DNA of 64,000 bases from the NCBI RefSeq assembly GCF_016107705.1, contig NZ_JAEHGC010000014.1:62001-126000 (forward strand). Reading direction: 5' to 3'. The translations under genes were made by a program, and so were the position numbers. Shown in pieces: positions 16,808 to 27,586 of this stretch. Every line of letters begins with the position of its first letter. Positions within the stretch are counted from its first letter, which is position 1. Below the pieces are notes generated by a model that was given only the letters and a program-made list of their open reading frames with translations, made no database searches and was not told where the DNA came from. The DNA is from Neobacillus cucumis. Its GTDB lineage: Bacteria > Bacillota > Bacilli > Bacillales_B > DSM-18226.

Positions 16808-16860
16808 GTGCCAGGCACCGCCCGTGGACAAATCCCTATTTTTGTCCGTGTCAGGTGGAC
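16808..16860 (+). repeat. Dispersed hairpin repeat, copy 7
   Basis: GTGCCAGGCACCGCCCGTGG, ACAAA, loop, TTTTTGTCCGTG, AGGTGGAC. This copy lies between divergent genes, so the family is not limited to 3' ends of transcripts. Confidence 0.88.
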
Positions 16861-16945
16861 AGCCGTAGATTGCAAGAAATATAGAACATTGATTTCAATC
16901 ATGGGAATATGATGAAGTAGGACGTGTTCTAAGGAGGAACGGGTT

Positions 16946-19135
16946 ATGCCAATTGAGTGGAATGAACAAGACGGAATCTTTCATTTATATAATAGCAAGG
17001 TCAGCTATCTAATCCAGATTGTACATGGGAAGTATCCTGCCCATTTGTATTGGGGGAAACGGGTGGAAACAAAACAGGCTGCAGCCATTCTTTCCTATAA
17101 GGGAAGGGCATTTTCGCCTTCAACAGAACCGGCTCATCCGCAATTTTCACTAGATACACTGCCACAGGAGTATCCGGCGTTTGGGAACGGGGATTTCCGC
17201 TCCCCAAGCTATCAACTCCAAACCGCTGATGGATCTACTATTACAGAATTCGTCTACGACTCCTATGAAATTTTTCAAGGAAAACGCATTTTAAACGGAT
17301 TGCCTGCTTCCTATGTAGAAGCTGAATCAGAAGCCGAAACTCTCGTGATTACATTGGTAGATTCCAAGCTTGGGATTGGTCTCCATCTTCAATATTCTAT
17401 CTATCGAGACTTCGAAGTCATCACAAGATCCACTGCCGTTGAGCACCTCGGGTCCCAACAAGTAAAAATCTTGAAGTGTATGAGTATGTCGGTAGATTTT
17501 CATCATGCCGATTGGGACTGGCTGCATCTCCACGGCACTTGGGGGCGAGAGCGCCATATTGAGCGAAATCCGCTGTACCACGGGACACAAATGATTTCAT
17601 CGGCAAGAGGGGCAAGCAGCCACCAGCATAACCCATTTATCGCCTTGCTTTCCAAAAATGCAGACGAGGAGCACGGGGATGTTTATGGGGTCAGCCTCAT
17701 CTATAGTGGGAATTTTCAGGCCTCCATCGAAGTGGACCCGTTTCAAACCGCACGGCTTGCCATGGGCATCAACTCCTTTGATTTTACATGGCTGTTAAAA
17801 CCGGGAGAAATTTTTCAAGCCCCAGAGGCACTAATGGTTTATTCCAATGAAGGTCTCGGGGGGATGTCGCGAATCTTTCATAAATTTCTAAGAAAAAGAG
17901 TTTGCCGTAGTGCTTATCGTGATCAAACGAGGCCAATCTTAATTAATAATTGGGAGGCTACTTATTTCAATTTTAATGAAAAAAAATTAAAGAGCATCGC
18001 TGATGCAGGAAAAGAATTGGGAATTGAGCTGTTTGTTCTTGATGATGGCTGGTTTGGACATCGGGACAATGCAAAAAGTTCGCTGGGGGATTGGATGGTT
18101 GATAAGAAAAAGCTTCCTAACGGACTAGAGGGCTTAGGAGAATATCTCCGAAAAAAGGGGATGAAGTTTGGATTATGGGTGGAGCCTGAAATGGTTTCAC
18201 CGGATAGTAACCTGTACCGAAAGCATCCGGATTGGTGCCTGCATGTGCCTGACAGGAAACGGACACCGTCGAGAAATCAATTAATACTAGATTTAAGCAG
18301 GGAAGACGTGTGCAATTATGTAATTAATACCTTAACAGCAGTTTTTCAAAGTGCCCAAATCGCTTATGTTAAATGGGATATGAATCGTAATATGACAGAG
18401 GTAGGTTCCGCGGCACTGCCGCCTGAAAGGCAAAAGGAAACCGCTCACCGTTATATGCTGGGACTTTATCGGATCTTAGGGAGTCTGACTGAACGTTTTC
18501 CTGATATCTTATTTGAAAGTTGTTCCGGTGGCGGCGGCCGGTATGACCTGGGCATGCTTTATTACATGCCGCAAACCTGGACAAGTGATGATACCGATGC
18601 TGCCGAGCGGTTAAAAATTCAATACGGAACGAGTCTGCTCTATCCCGCTATCACAATGGGCTCCCATGTTTCGGATGTGCCAAACCACCAAGTGGGCAGG
18701 ACAACACCTCTCCTAATGAGATGCCATGTGGCGATGGTGGGAAATCTCGGCTTTGAATTAAATATCGATAAGCTGGGCGGGGATGATAAGAAATTGGTCG
18801 CGGAACAGATCAAACAGTATCATAAAATCAAGGAGTTGGTTTGTTTTGGGGATCTTTACCGGTTGCTGAATCCCTTTACTGGTACGGATTCAGCCTGGAT
18901 GTATGTTTCAGAGGATAAGATAAAAGCAGTTTTGTTTTATTTTAAAACCATGGCATCTCCAAATCCACCCTTCCAGCGTGTGAAATTAAAGGGGCTGGAG
19001 GCTAAAAAGAGTTATAAACTCAACAATGGGAATCAAGAATATTTTGGCAGCGAACTCATGCAGATCGGGCTAAACCTGCCGTTAATAAAAAACGACTTTT
19101 CATCTTTTCTATACTACATCGAAGCATTACAGTGA
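16946..19135 (+). CDS. Alpha-galactosidase, GH36
   Basis: A 729-residue enzyme that releases galactose from alpha-galactosides such as melibiose and raffinose. It has the N-terminal beta-sandwich, the catalytic barrel beginning near RPILINNWEATYF, and a C-terminal sheet domain. The nucleophile is D478 in YVKWDMNRN and the acid/base is D548 in TWTSDDTDA, the same numbering I recall for the Geobacillus AgaA/AgaB enzymes. CSGGGGRYDLGM marks the GH36 active-site loop. No signal peptide is present, so it acts in the cytoplasm. AAGGAGG precedes the ATG at 16946. The mgl cluster follows downstream, and a paralogue lies at 51.9 kb. Confidence 0.93.
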   Translation: MPIEWNEQDGIFHLYNSKVSYLIQIVHGKYPAHLYWGKRVETKQAAAILSYKGRAFSPSTEPAHPQFSLDTLPQEYPAFGNGDFRSPSYQLQTADGSTITEFVYDSYEIFQGKRILNGLPASYVEAESEAETLVITLVDSKLGIGLHLQYSIYRDFEVITRSTAVEHLGSQQVKILKCMSMSVDFHHADWDWLHLHGTWGRERHIERNPLYHGTQMISSARGASSHQHNPFIALLSKNADEEHGDVYGVSLIYSGNFQASIEVDPFQTARLAMGINSFDFTWLLKPGEIFQAPEALMVYSNEGLGGMSRIFHKFLRKRVCRSAYRDQTRPILINNWEATYFNFNEKKLKSIADAGKELGIELFVLDDGWFGHRDNAKSSLGDWMVDKKKLPNGLEGLGEYLRKKGMKFGLWVEPEMVSPDSNLYRKHPDWCLHVPDRKRTPSRNQLILDLSREDVCNYVINTLTAVFQSAQIAYVKWDMNRNMTEVGSAALPPERQKETAHRYMLGLYRILGSLTERFPDILFESCSGGGGRYDLGMLYYMPQTWTSDDTDAAERLKIQYGTSLLYPAITMGSHVSDVPNHQVGRTTPLLMRCHVAMVGNLGFELNIDKLGGDDKKLVAEQIKQYHKIKELVCFGDLYRLLNPFTGTDSAWMYVSEDKIKAVLFYFKTMASPNPPFQRVKLKGLEAKKSYKLNNGNQEYFGSELMQIGLNLPLIKNDFSSFLYYIEALQ

Positions 19136-19170
19136 CCCCAATACGCACCAAATGCCATTTGAAAAAATTC

Positions 19171-19246
19171 AACTAAACGTTTGATTAGTTCCAAAAAGGC
19201 TATACACCCCAAGACCTCTACTGGATTTAATCAAACGTTTGATTAG
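19171..19246. promoter_or_regulatory. Two related palindromes, LacI-type operator candidates
   Basis: AACTAAACGTTTGATTAGTT at 19171-19190 and a perfect 18-bp palindrome TAATCAAACGTTTGATTA at 19228-19245 share AAACGTTTGATTAG, start to start about 58 bp. The second is followed by TTTTTT and might double as a terminator for the alpha-galactosidase gene. The central CG and the spacing suit a looping LacI-family repressor. Confidence 0.5.
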
Positions 19247-19263
19247 TTTTTTAATCCCCTTAG

Positions 19264-19318
19264 TGTCCACTCCACACGCACAAATTTTACAATTTGTCCA
19301 CGAACGGTGCCTGTCACC
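19264..19318 (-). repeat. Dispersed hairpin repeat, copy 8, with phrases
   Basis: On the minus strand: GTGACAGGCACCGTTCGTGG, ACAAA, loop, and a TTTGTGCGTG arm with one change, then GTGGAGTGGACA. Three more GTGACA phrases lie on its outer side, up to 19357 on the plus strand, 13-14 bp apart. The 300-bp gap between genes is filled by this repeat and the palindromes. Confidence 0.85.
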
Positions 19319-19435
19319 TAATGTTGTCACCTAATGTGTGTCACTCTTATGTGTCACTTTTTATTCGTTGTTGATTTTGTGAAAATTCCGTATAATGATT
19401 GTAGTTTTTTCACTTACTGGGACTGGGGTTGTTTT

Positions 19436-20458
19436 ATGAGCAGATTAACCAAAACCGCTTATATTTTAGGCATTCTTTGTTTTTTGATCAGCTGCTCTTT
19501 TGCGATTTTTTATGGATATAAAATCTTTACCCACGACGTACCAAAAACGAAGCAAACAATCGAAGAGGCGGGGTATCATTTTGTGCTTGTTCCTGAGGAG
19601 CTTGACAACGAATATTGGCGGCTTGTCGAAAAGGGAGCAAAAGCTGCGGCGAAGCATTACGGAGTGGTACTTGAGTACGTCGGACCGAAACAGGCGAATA
19701 TTGATGAGCATTTAAAAACAATTGAAATGTCCGCAGCCGCTAAGGTCGATGGAGTCATCACACAGGGATTGAGCAACAAGCAGTTTACCCCGCTGATTAA
19801 TCGGGTTGTCTCCTCTTACGGAATCCCGGTCATTACGATTGATACAGATGCAGCCAATAGCCAGCGCATTGCCTATATCGGTACGGACAATTATCATGCG
19901 GGTTACCTTGCGGGAAAAGCTTTAATTGCCGATACAAAGGGGAAGGCCAATGTAGCCATCATTACCGGGAGTTTTTACGCGAATCATATGATTCAGCGGG
20001 TAAAAGGGTTTAAGGATGCAGTAAAAAAAGCAAAAGGCATTCATATTGTTGCGATTGAAGAATCACAAATCAGCCGAATTCGGGCAGCGGAGAAAGCCTA
20101 TCAAATCATGCAGGAACACCCAGAAGTAAACGCCTTTTATGGGACAAGTGCCCTAGACGGAATCAGTATTGCCAAAGTGGTTGAATTGAAAAAGAGAGAG
20201 CATGACATTTATATAATTGGATTTGATGTCCTTCCAGAAACCATTGCAAATCTTCAAAAAGGAACCATAAATGCGACCGTAGTCCAGCAGCCCTATGAAA
20301 TGGGTTATGGTTCGGTCAAAATGATGGTTGAACTAATGGAGAAGAAACATATACCACCGATTGTCCATACAGAAACACAGGTAATCAGAAAAAAGGATTT
20401 GTCCGACTTACATCAGAACAGAATGGAGGCGGGCAAAAAAAATGCTATTCCGAATTAG
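19436..20458 (+). CDS. Membrane-anchored sugar-binding sensor protein
   Basis: A 340-residue periplasmic-binding-protein-like protein held by an N-terminal membrane helix (about residues 7-29) instead of a cleaved lipoprotein signal. The binding fold is of the ribose/galactose type: [36 protein letters not shown] and a closing [14 protein letters not shown]. It overlaps the next gene, a LytS-type kinase, by 17 bp. A homologous arrangement, XylFII with LytS and YesN in clostridia, uses an anchored binding protein to present sugar to the kinase. I infer the same role here, with galactose or a galactoside as ligand. The start is ATG 19436; the frame runs back to 19334 without a ribosome site. 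Confidence 0.82.
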   Translation: MSRLTKTAYILGILCFLISCSFAIFYGYKIFTHDVPKTKQTIEEAGYHFVLVPEELDNEYWRLVEKGAKAAAKHYGVVLEYVGPKQANIDEHLKTIEMSAAAKVDGVITQGLSNKQFTPLINRVVSSYGIPVITIDTDAANSQRIAYIGTDNYHAGYLAGKALIADTKGKANVAIITGSFYANHMIQRVKGFKDAVKKAKGIHIVAIEESQISRIRAAEKAYQIMQEHPEVNAFYGTSALDGISIAKVVELKKREHDIYIIGFDVLPETIANLQKGTINATVVQQPYEMGYGSVKMMVELMEKKHIPPIVHTETQVIRKKDLSDLHQNRMEAGKKNAIPN

Positions 20459-21905
20459 ATCCAAACTGTTGCTTTATTTTATTGTGCTTGTCGTTTTGTT
20501 AACATCCATCGGTTTTTATTTTTATAATAGCAGTGAAAAACTGGTGGTAGAATACGATAACAGCTTTGAACAGTTTCTTTTGTTAAATGATATCTCAAAA
20601 CGGACCAACCAAATTACCGAGAGCCTGCATGCGTATATTTTGGATAAAGAAGAACGTTATTTAGAGGACTATACAGCAAAAAAGATAAAACTGCTCAAGG
20701 ATCAAAAGAGGCTATATCAAGAAATTAACACCAATGATATTACCCTTGTAAATTATAAAAATATGATCGACAGCTTTTTGGAAGAATGCGATACCTCGAT
20801 TCATTTTTTTCAAAAAGATGATATTAACCGCTATTCAGATCATTATAATGAAGCCTTGAAAATTGCCTCATTTCTACAAGAAAGTACACTATCATTGTTA
20901 AATAATAAGCTGACAGACTATCAAAAATTTTATGGTGAAATCGAATTGCAAAACCATTACTACAAATTAATGGCTATTTCCCTTTTTGCTGCCACTTTTT
21001 TTCTTAGTACCTTACTTGCTTTGTGGATTTCGGGTGGAATTACGAAACCAATTCGCCAACTTTCGAAGGCCGCAAAAGAAATTTCGAAAGGAAATTTTTC
21101 CGGGGAGGATATTAAGGTTTCCACAAATGATGAATTAAAATTATTAACAGAAACGTTTAACCAAATGCGGACAAATATCCGGCAACTGGTCATTGAAATC
21201 AAACAAAAGTCCGAATTGGACAAGCTCTTAAAGGAACTGGAATTAAAGAGTCTGCAAAATCAAATTAATCCACATTTTCTTTTTAACACCTTGAACACCG
21301 TTTCTAAAATGGCTTACTTAGAGGACGCAGAAGAGACTTCAAGATTAATTGAAGCGGTTGCGGCCTTGCTCCGTTATAATCTTGGCGATTTAAATAAGGC
21401 ATCCACCCTTCGAGATGAGGTTAGAGTGGTGAAAGAGTATTTTTATATCCAGCAAACCAGATTTGGGGAACGGATTCAGTTTAAGACCGATATTCAAGAG
21501 GATTGCTTAGATATTGAAATGCCAAGCTTAATTCTTCAACCTTTAGTTGAAAACGCCTTCATCCATGGAGTGGAGGAATACGAGGAAAATGCGGTGATCA
21601 GCTTAAATATTTATCGGCAAATGGACCGGATTTTCGTGGAGGTGAAGGATAACGGGGGAGGCATGGACGAGGCAACCAAGAAAAAACTTCAAGACTATGT
21701 ACAAGGGATTGAAAAAGAAGAGACCTTTGAGCTGGAAAAATCGACGGGCCATTCGACGGGTATTGGCGTGAAAAATGTAATTAAACGCCTGCAGTTATTT
21801 TATCAGCGGAACGAGATTGTTGAAATTGAATCTGAACTAGAGAAAGGGACAACGTTTAGACTAGTCCTGCCTGATGAAGGGGAAGGTGGAGGAGAACGTG
21901 CTTAA
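20442..21905 (+). CDS. Sensor histidine kinase, LytS/YesM type
   Basis: A 487-residue membrane kinase. Two membrane helices (about 7-28 and 178-197) frame an extracytoplasmic coiled region of 150 residues with no recognisable ligand fold. A HAMP domain with [16 protein letters not shown] follows, then the His_kinase domain with H278 in [15 protein letters not shown], and an HATPase domain with LVENAFIHG and DNGGGM. The missing own sensor fold agrees with the signal coming from the anchored binding protein encoded just upstream. GGAGGCGG precedes the ATG. The response regulator gene overlaps its end by 8 bp. Confidence 0.9.
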   Translation: MLFRIRSKLLLYFIVLVVLLTSIGFYFYNSSEKLVVEYDNSFEQFLLLNDISKRTNQITESLHAYILDKEERYLEDYTAKKIKLLKDQKRLYQEINTNDITLVNYKNMIDSFLEECDTSIHFFQKDDINRYSDHYNEALKIASFLQESTLSLLNNKLTDYQKFYGEIELQNHYYKLMAISLFAATFFLSTLLALWISGGITKPIRQLSKAAKEISKGNFSGEDIKVSTNDELKLLTETFNQMRTNIRQLVIEIKQKSELDKLLKELELKSLQNQINPHFLFNTLNTVSKMAYLEDAEETSRLIEAVAALLRYNLGDLNKASTLRDEVRVVKEYFYIQQTRFGERIQFKTDIQEDCLDIEMPSLILQPLVENAFIHGVEEYEENAVISLNIYRQMDRIFVEVKDNGGGMDEATKKKLQDYVQGIEKEETFELEKSTGHSTGIGVKNVIKRLQLFYQRNEIVEIESELEKGTTFRLVLPDEGEGGGERA

Positions 21906-23493
21906 AATTCTACTTGTCGATGATGAAGCCCTTGAGCGGAAGGCAATCGGAAAAATGATTCAAAACGGCATGGAAGGTGTTGAAGTAATCGGTGAAGCCC
22001 CGAATGGGAGGAAAGCGACAGAACTGGCAGTCGAACTTAATCCCGACATTATTTTTATGGATATCAAAATGCCGGGAATGGATGGGGTGCAAGCTGTCAA
22101 GGAAATCAAAAAGCTCAACCCGGCCATTAAATTCATCATGGTTTCGGCCTTTAATACGTTTGAATATGCCAAAGAAGTCATGCAGCAAGGTGTTAAGGAG
22201 TATATTCTTAAGCCAAGCAGAAAAAGGCATATTTTAGACTCCCTCGCACGGGTTTCCTTTGAAATTCAGGAAGAGCGCAAACAGCAGGAAGAACAGCAAA
22301 GCCTGCGGGAAAACCTGAACCGTGCGGTAACCCTCGCACAAAAAGAATGGGTCTCTTCCCTTATTATTAACCAAGTTCAGGACATCACCTTTGAGGAATG
22401 GGGACAATTGTTAGGGGTGGAAATTACCACGGGCTATATCATGCTTTTCTCTCTAAAGCCCAAGGATCAAAGGGAATTTACCATTACGGAGAAACAAAAT
22501 TGGTACACCTGGTTGAAGGAGTCCCTGCATTCGGTTGTAAAAAAACAGGAAATCATGATTGGCCCATTAATAGAATTACAAGTGCCTGTATTGTTCCTTT
22601 GGAAAAAAACGAACGAAAAATTGCTGTTTAAATCGCTGTCGCAGCATGTAATTGAAAGTTTATTGACCCTTTTTCAAAAAGAGTGCATTCAAGCAGAATT
22701 ACGGATTGGCGTTGGCCTCCCTTACAATCATGCTTATGAACTCAATAAATCCTATCATGAGGCTGTGATGGCATTAAACCACCTCCTGAAAAATCCAAAC
22801 CAAAAGTATTTAATTGGGGTAAAACAAGCTGACACGGAAGAAAATTCAACCATTGCTTCAGAAATCCTTGAGATGGAGAAAAAGTTATTAGAAGCAGTTC
22901 GTCAAGGCGATGTGAATAAGGTACTATTTCTCTTTGATTCCTTTATTACCAAACATCAGTCGAACTCAAAGATAGAGGCTGCTGTTGTAAAAAAATCATT
23001 TGATGAGCTCTTCATATTGATTTCCCGTATGCTGCATGATCTAGGTGTGAATTTAGATCGAACTCCTGTGGTTCATCAGTCAGAGGATGTTGCTGAGATA
23101 CTTGAAGCCGGAAAAGCACTCCTTATATCCATTGTTCAATCCGTGCAGCAATGGCGGACCAATCATGCGAAAGGAATGCTGCAAAAAGCAAAGGATTATA
23201 TTGAAACGAATTTTGCCGATTCAATCACATTAGAATCAGTGGCAGAGTATGTCGAGCTCAGTCCATTTTATTTTAGCAAATTGTTTAAGGACCGGTTCGG
23301 GATGACGTTTATCGATTATTTAACAGAAATTAGGATTAAAGAAGCAAAGGCCTTAATGGAGGATCCGGGGAAAAGCTTGAAGGAGATTTGTTATTCCGTT
23401 GGCTACAAGGATCCCAATTATTTTAGCCGTGTGTTTAAAAAGCTAACAGGGTCATCGCCATCAGAATTCCGCAAGGCAGTAATAAAAGAATAA
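21898..23493 (+). CDS. Response regulator with AraC-type output, YesN type
   Basis: A 531-residue regulator. The receiver domain occupies residues 1-120 with acceptor D55 in [14 protein letters not shown] long middle region of about 300 residues follows, and the last 100 residues are an AraC DNA-binding domain with two helix-turn-helix units ([20 protein letters not shown] and [20 protein letters not shown]). I place the start at GTG 21898 directly behind GGAGGAG, overlapping the kinase stop codon by 8 bp. Its most likely target is the mglB promoter 200 bp downstream. Confidence 0.9.
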   Translation: MLKILLVDDEALERKAIGKMIQNGMEGVEVIGEAPNGRKATELAVELNPDIIFMDIKMPGMDGVQAVKEIKKLNPAIKFIMVSAFNTFEYAKEVMQQGVKEYILKPSRKRHILDSLARVSFEIQEERKQQEEQQSLRENLNRAVTLAQKEWVSSLIINQVQDITFEEWGQLLGVEITTGYIMLFSLKPKDQREFTITEKQNWYTWLKESLHSVVKKQEIMIGPLIELQVPVLFLWKKTNEKLLFKSLSQHVIESLLTLFQKECIQAELRIGVGLPYNHAYELNKSYHEAVMALNHLLKNPNQKYLIGVKQADTEENSTIASEILEMEKKLLEAVRQGDVNKVLFLFDSFITKHQSNSKIEAAVVKKSFDELFILISRMLHDLGVNLDRTPVVHQSEDVAEILEAGKALLISIVQSVQQWRTNHAKGMLQKAKDYIETNFADSITLESVAEYVELSPFYFSKLFKDRFGMTFIDYLTEIRIKEAKALMEDPGKSLKEICYSVGYKDPNYFSRVFKKLTGSSPSEFRKAVIKE

Positions 23494-23502
23494 TAGCTTA
23501 TA

Positions 23503-23532
23503 AGACCAAATCGGATTTGGTCTATTTTTTTT
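23503..23532 (+). terminator. Intrinsic terminator between the two-component system and mglB
   Basis: AGACCAAAT pairs with ATTTGGTCT (9 bp, 3-base loop), followed by A and eight T residues. The mgl genes therefore have their own promoter. Confidence 0.88.
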
Positions 23533-23648
23533 GAAGAAATTCTCGAAAAACAAAATAGTCTAGATAATCACAAATTAGTGCTATTGTTTTGAACTATTTG
23601 AAAAATAAGCTCCATGCTACCATGAATGTAAGGGTTTACATCAGGTGT

Positions 23649-23662
23649 TGAAACCGGTTCCA
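23649..23662 (+). promoter_or_regulatory. Candidate cre site upstream of mglB
   Basis: TGAAACCGGTTCCA matches 13 of 14 positions of the CcpA site TGWAANCGNTNWCA and lies 30 bp before the mglB start. This would place galactose import under carbon catabolite repression. Confidence 0.55.
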
Positions 23663-23691
23663 ATAACTTTATCATAAAGGAGATTGATTCG

Positions 23692-24750
23692 ATGTTTAAT
23701 AAGAAAAAAGGCCTCATCCTTTCATTAACGGTTGCTTCTAGTATTCTTTTAGCTACGGGCTGCAGCAGCTCAACCTCTGGAAATTCTGCAAGTGGCAAGG
23801 ACGGCGACCTTCCGGCTGTTGGTGCTACGATTTATAAGTTTGACGATAACTTCATGTCCTATGTACGCCGTTCAATGGAAGACTCGGCAAAAGGCAACGT
23901 GAAATTAATGTTGAATGACTCTCAAAATGACCAATCCAAACAAATTGAGCAAGTGGATACGCTGATTGCAAAAGGCGCAAAATCACTGGCTATTAATCTA
24001 GTCGATCCAAAAGCGGCTCAAACGATTATTGATAAAGCGAAACCGAAAAACATCCCAGTTATCTTCTTTAACAAAGAGCCGGATGCTGCTGTATTGAAAG
24101 GCTATGACAAAGCTTACTATGTTGGTACAACTTCATCTGAATCAGGTGTCCTTCAAGGTGAATTAATTGCTAAGGCTTGGGAGGCAAACAAAGATAAATG
24201 GGACAAAAACCATGACGGCAAACTCCAATACGTTTTATTAAAAGGTGAGCCAGGGCACCCGGATGCAGAGGCACGTACGAAATATGCAGTTGATACGATC
24301 AAAGAAAAAGGCATTCAGGTAGAACAGTTAGCGTTAGATACCGCAATGTGGGATGCAACAAAAGCGACAGAGAAAATGGATGCCTGGTTAGCAAAATACA
24401 GCGACAAAATTGAATTCGTTATTGCTAACAACGATGGCATGGCCTTAGGTGCGATAGCTTCTCTTGAAAAAGCAGGATACTTCACTGGCGATAAATTCAT
24501 GCCGGTTGTAGGGGTTGACGCGATTCCGGAAGCACTTGAAATGATTGAAAAAGGCAAAATGGTAGGTACAATCCTGAATGATGCGAAAAACCAAGGGAAA
24601 GCCACAATCGACCTAGCTGCAAATGCTGCGAAAGGTAAAGATGTTTTAGACGGAACTCAGTGGAAGCTGGACGATGCAAAAGCAGTTCGTGTACCTTACG
24701 TGCAAATCACTAAGGATAACATCCAAGAAGGTAAAGACGCTTATAAGTAA
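23692..24750 (+). CDS. mglB: Galactose-binding lipoprotein MglB
   Basis: A 352-residue substrate-binding lipoprotein with lipobox ATGC at residues 21-24. The similarity to E. coli MglB is very clear: [68 protein letters not shown] and [11 protein letters not shown]. The calcium-binding loop of galactose-binding proteins is preserved at about residues 171-179 (DKNHDGKLQ). It should bind galactose, glucose or methyl-galactoside outside the membrane and deliver it to MglC. AAAGGAG precedes the ATG. It is followed by a large RNA hairpin before mglA, which probably helps keep its transcript in excess. Confidence 0.93.
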   Translation: MFNKKKGLILSLTVASSILLATGCSSSTSGNSASGKDGDLPAVGATIYKFDDNFMSYVRRSMEDSAKGNVKLMLNDSQNDQSKQIEQVDTLIAKGAKSLAINLVDPKAAQTIIDKAKPKNIPVIFFNKEPDAAVLKGYDKAYYVGTTSSESGVLQGELIAKAWEANKDKWDKNHDGKLQYVLLKGEPGHPDAEARTKYAVDTIKEKGIQVEQLALDTAMWDATKATEKMDAWLAKYSDKIEFVIANNDGMALGAIASLEKAGYFTGDKFMPVVGVDAIPEALEMIEKGKMVGTILNDAKNQGKATIDLAANAAKGKDVLDGTQWKLDDAKAVRVPYVQITKDNIQEGKDAYK

Positions 24751-24780
24751 GCTTTTACTAAACAATAGTTTCATAGAGGC

Positions 24781-24898
24781 AGCGCCTAAGTCCAGAACCT
24801 TGAGTTGATCACAAGGGGCATGGCGCTCCTCGAACGAAGGAAAAGATTATGCTTTTCCTTCGTTCGGGGTTAGGCTTCCATAATTAGCGAAGCTGGAC
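24781..24898 (+). repeat. Structured mglB-mglA spacer with an 18-bp hairpin
   Basis: A stem of 15 perfect pairs (24831-24845 with 24852-24866, loop ATTATG), extended by three more pairs, lies inside further inverted segments: AGCGCC/GGCGCT at 24781/24822, CCTTG/CAAGG, and GTCCAG with CTGGAC near 24892. No T-run follows the hairpin, so it looks like an mRNA stability or processing element and not a terminator. Confidence 0.75.
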
Positions 24899-24957
24899 AC
24901 TTTTTCATCCTAATATATTCCTGAACGAAGTTTCACCCTACGCGAGGAGGTTCGCTC

Positions 24958-26463
24958 ATGTCAGAATCAAGTACTACTAATCTACTTGAAATGCTTAATA
25001 TAACAAAAAGATTCCCAGGAGTTATCGCACTGCAAAATGTTTCCCTAAAAGTAAAAGCGGGATCCGTTCATGCCTTGATGGGTGAAAATGGTGCTGGAAA
25101 GTCGACGTTGATGAAATGCCTATTTGGGATTTACTCCATGGACGAAGGCAAGATTGTTTTTGACGGAAAAGAAGTAGCGTTTGCGAATTCCAAGCAAGCC
25201 CTCGAAAACGGGGTTTCCATGGTCCACCAAGAGCTCAATCAAGTGCGTCAGCAAAATATCATGGATAATATCTGGCTTGGTCGTTATCCGAAAAAAGGTA
25301 TTTTCATTGATGAGAAAAAAATGTATGACGATACTGTCGCTATTTTTAAAAGTCTTGATATTAATCTGGATCCGCGCAGCAAGGTAAGTACTTTATCTGT
25401 TTCCGAAATGCAAATGGTGGAAATTGCAAAAGCGGTCTCCTACCATTCTAAGATCATTGTGATGGATGAACCGACATCCTCCCTAACAGAGAATGAAGTA
25501 AACCATTTGTTTAAAATCATTAAGAAACTGCAAAGCGAAAATGTGGCGATCATTTATATTTCACACAAAATGGAAGAGATTTTAAAAATTTCTGATGAAG
25601 TAACGATCATGCGTGATGGACAGTACATCGCAACAAAGAGTGCACAGGACTTAACCACCGACGAAATTATCAAGCTGATGGTTGGACGAGATCTTTCACA
25701 GCGCTTCCCTACAAAAGTCAATCAGCCAGGGGAAGTCATCCTAAAGGTGTCCGATTTAACAGCGGAAGCAGAAGGTTCTTTTTCGAATGTGAATTTTGAA
25801 CTTCGTAAAGGCGAAATCTTAGGAATTGCCGGCTTAGTGGGTTCGAAACGAACAGAAGTGATGGAATCGTTATTTGGAATGAGATCACTAAAATCCGGAA
25901 CGATTGAAGTGAATGGCAAAGTGGTCCAAAATCCGACTCCGCAGCATGCCATCAAAAATGGTTTTGCCCTTGTTACTGAAGAAAGAAGGACAACGGGAAT
26001 CTATCCAGAACTGAGTATCAGCTTTAACTCTATTATTTCGAATCTGAAGCAATATAAGACAAATGGATTGTTCTTATCTGATAAAAGGGTTTTTGATGAT
26101 ACCAAATGGGTGATTGACTCGATGAAAGTAAAGACACCTTCGCAAAAGACCTCTATTGGCAGTTTATCCGGTGGAAATCAGCAGAAGGTTATCATTGGCC
26201 GCTGGTTGTTAACCAAACCAAATATTCTATTACTGGATGAACCAACACGGGGGATTGATGTAGGCGCGAAGTTTGAAATCTATCAATTAATCAACCAATT
26301 AGCCGCTGAAGGAAAGGGAATCATTATGATTTCATCTGAAATGCCTGAGCTTTTAGGGACTACTGATCGCATTTTAGTCATGAGTAATGGAAGAGCAGCT
26401 GGAATCGTGGAAACGGCCACAACGTCGCAAGAAGAAATCATGCGATTAGCAGCTTTGTATTAG
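24958..26463 (+). CDS. mglA: Galactose ABC transporter ATPase MglA
   Basis: A 501-residue tandem ATPase of the RbsA/MglA type. The first cassette has Walker [10 protein letters not shown], signature [14 protein letters not shown] and Walker [12 protein letters not shown]. In the second, the Walker A is degenerate (GLVGSKRTE), as is usual in this class, while [14 protein letters not shown] and [12 protein letters not shown] are intact. It energises the MglC permease. GAGGAGG lies seven bases before the ATG. The gene follows mglB after a 207-bp structured spacer, and mglC starts 12 bp after its stop codon. Confidence 0.93.
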   Translation: MSESSTTNLLEMLNITKRFPGVIALQNVSLKVKAGSVHALMGENGAGKSTLMKCLFGIYSMDEGKIVFDGKEVAFANSKQALENGVSMVHQELNQVRQQNIMDNIWLGRYPKKGIFIDEKKMYDDTVAIFKSLDINLDPRSKVSTLSVSEMQMVEIAKAVSYHSKIIVMDEPTSSLTENEVNHLFKIIKKLQSENVAIIYISHKMEEILKISDEVTIMRDGQYIATKSAQDLTTDEIIKLMVGRDLSQRFPTKVNQPGEVILKVSDLTAEAEGSFSNVNFELRKGEILGIAGLVGSKRTEVMESLFGMRSLKSGTIEVNGKVVQNPTPQHAIKNGFALVTEERRTTGIYPELSISFNSIISNLKQYKTNGLFLSDKRVFDDTKWVIDSMKVKTPSQKTSIGSLSGGNQQKVIIGRWLLTKPNILLLDEPTRGIDVGAKFEIYQLINQLAAEGKGIIMISSEMPELLGTTDRILVMSNGRAAGIVETATTSQEEIMRLAALY

Positions 26464-26475
26464 GAGGAGATGCAA

Positions 26476-27498
26476 ATGAATAATCAAGTTTCACAAAAAA
26501 CTACTGTCTCTAAATGGCTCTTTAATAATGTAATCTATGTGTTTTTAATTCTATTAGTCGTGGGAATTGTCATTGCTTCTCCAGACTTTTTATCCGTTAC
26601 GAACTTAATCAATATTTTAAGTCAATCATCATCTCGTATCATTATTGCCCTTGGGATGGCTGGGATTTTGATTACTGCGGGCACAGACTTATCGGCTGGA
26701 CGGATGGTCGGACTTGCAGCCGTTGTGTCTGCATCCCTTTTACAGGCATCTGACTATGCGTATAAAATGTATCCTCATCTTCATGAATTGCCGCTTTTTG
26801 TACCAATTTTAATTGCAATGGCCATCACGGGACTTATTGGGGTACTAAATGGTGTGATTGTTTCTAAATTCCATGTTCCTCCGTTCATTGCCACATTAGG
26901 GATGATGATTGGGGTTTACGGAATCACTTCCATCTATTTCGACCGTCCTCCGTACGGGGCGCAGCCAATCGGTGGATTAAGTCAAAAATTTACAACTTTC
27001 GCCCAGCGGGGAATTCCTATTGGACAATACGAGATTCCTTATCTAGTCCTTTATGCGATTATTGTTACGGCTATCATTTGGGTAGTTTGGAATAAAACGA
27101 CACTTGGTAAAAACATGTACGCAATCGGTGGAAATCCAGAAGCTGCAAAGGTATCTGGGGTAAACGTTGCCAGAAATATTATTATTATCTATATGATTGC
27201 TGGTATTTTGTACGGTTTCTCAGGAACGCTTGAAGCGGGCCGTGTCGGCAGTGCCACTAACAATACTGGTAATATGTACGAGTTGGATGCAATCGCAGCC
27301 TGCGTTGTCGGCGGGGTATCCTTATCTGGCGGTATCGGAACCGTACCTGGCGTCATTACCGGGGTACTGATTTTCCAAATCATCAACTACGGCCTAGCCT
27401 TCCTTGGCGTAAGCCCATACATCCAATTCATCGTCAAAGGCGCCATCATCATCGTCGCAGTAGCCTTCGACATGCGCAAACACGCAAAGAAAAAATAA
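26476..27498 (+). CDS. mglC: Galactose ABC transporter permease MglC
   Basis: A 340-residue permease with about nine membrane helices. The family stretch ALGMAGILITAGTDLSAGRMVG is followed by the cytoplasmic contact loop with YAIGGNPEAAKVSGV, typical of RbsC/MglC permeases. I chose ATG 26476, seven bases after AGGAGGA; an ATG at 26470 is too close to that site. It completes the mglBAC importer and is followed by a dispersed repeat and a strong terminator. Confidence 0.92.
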   Translation: MNNQVSQKTTVSKWLFNNVIYVFLILLVVGIVIASPDFLSVTNLINILSQSSSRIIIALGMAGILITAGTDLSAGRMVGLAAVVSASLLQASDYAYKMYPHLHELPLFVPILIAMAITGLIGVLNGVIVSKFHVPPFIATLGMMIGVYGITSIYFDRPPYGAQPIGGLSQKFTTFAQRGIPIGQYEIPYLVLYAIIVTAIIWVVWNKTTLGKNMYAIGGNPEAAKVSGVNVARNIIIIYMIAGILYGFSGTLEAGRVGSATNNTGNMYELDAIAACVVGGVSLSGGIGTVPGVITGVLIFQIINYGLAFLGVSPYIQFIVKGAIIIVAVAFDMRKHAKKK

Positions 27499-27501
27499 GA
27501 C

Positions 27502-27556
27502 GGTGCCTGACACCGTTCGTGGACTTTTGCCTCGATTTGTCCACGTGTGACGGACA
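27502..27556 (+). repeat. Dispersed hairpin repeat, copy 9 (altered head)
   Basis: GGTGCCTGACACCGTTCGTGG, ACTTTTG, loop, TTTGTCCACGTG, ACGGACA. The head is changed to GGTGCCTGACACC, itself a short palindrome. It starts 4 bp after the mglC stop codon. Confidence 0.8.
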
Positions 27557-27586
27557 CGTCTGAAATGAATACTAAATTGATCACAA

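Noticed and set aside
16730..16831. 34-residue upstream extension of the minus-strand DinB gene
   Set aside because: It would be encoded by dispersed repeat copy 7; the ATG at 16729 has its own ribosome site.
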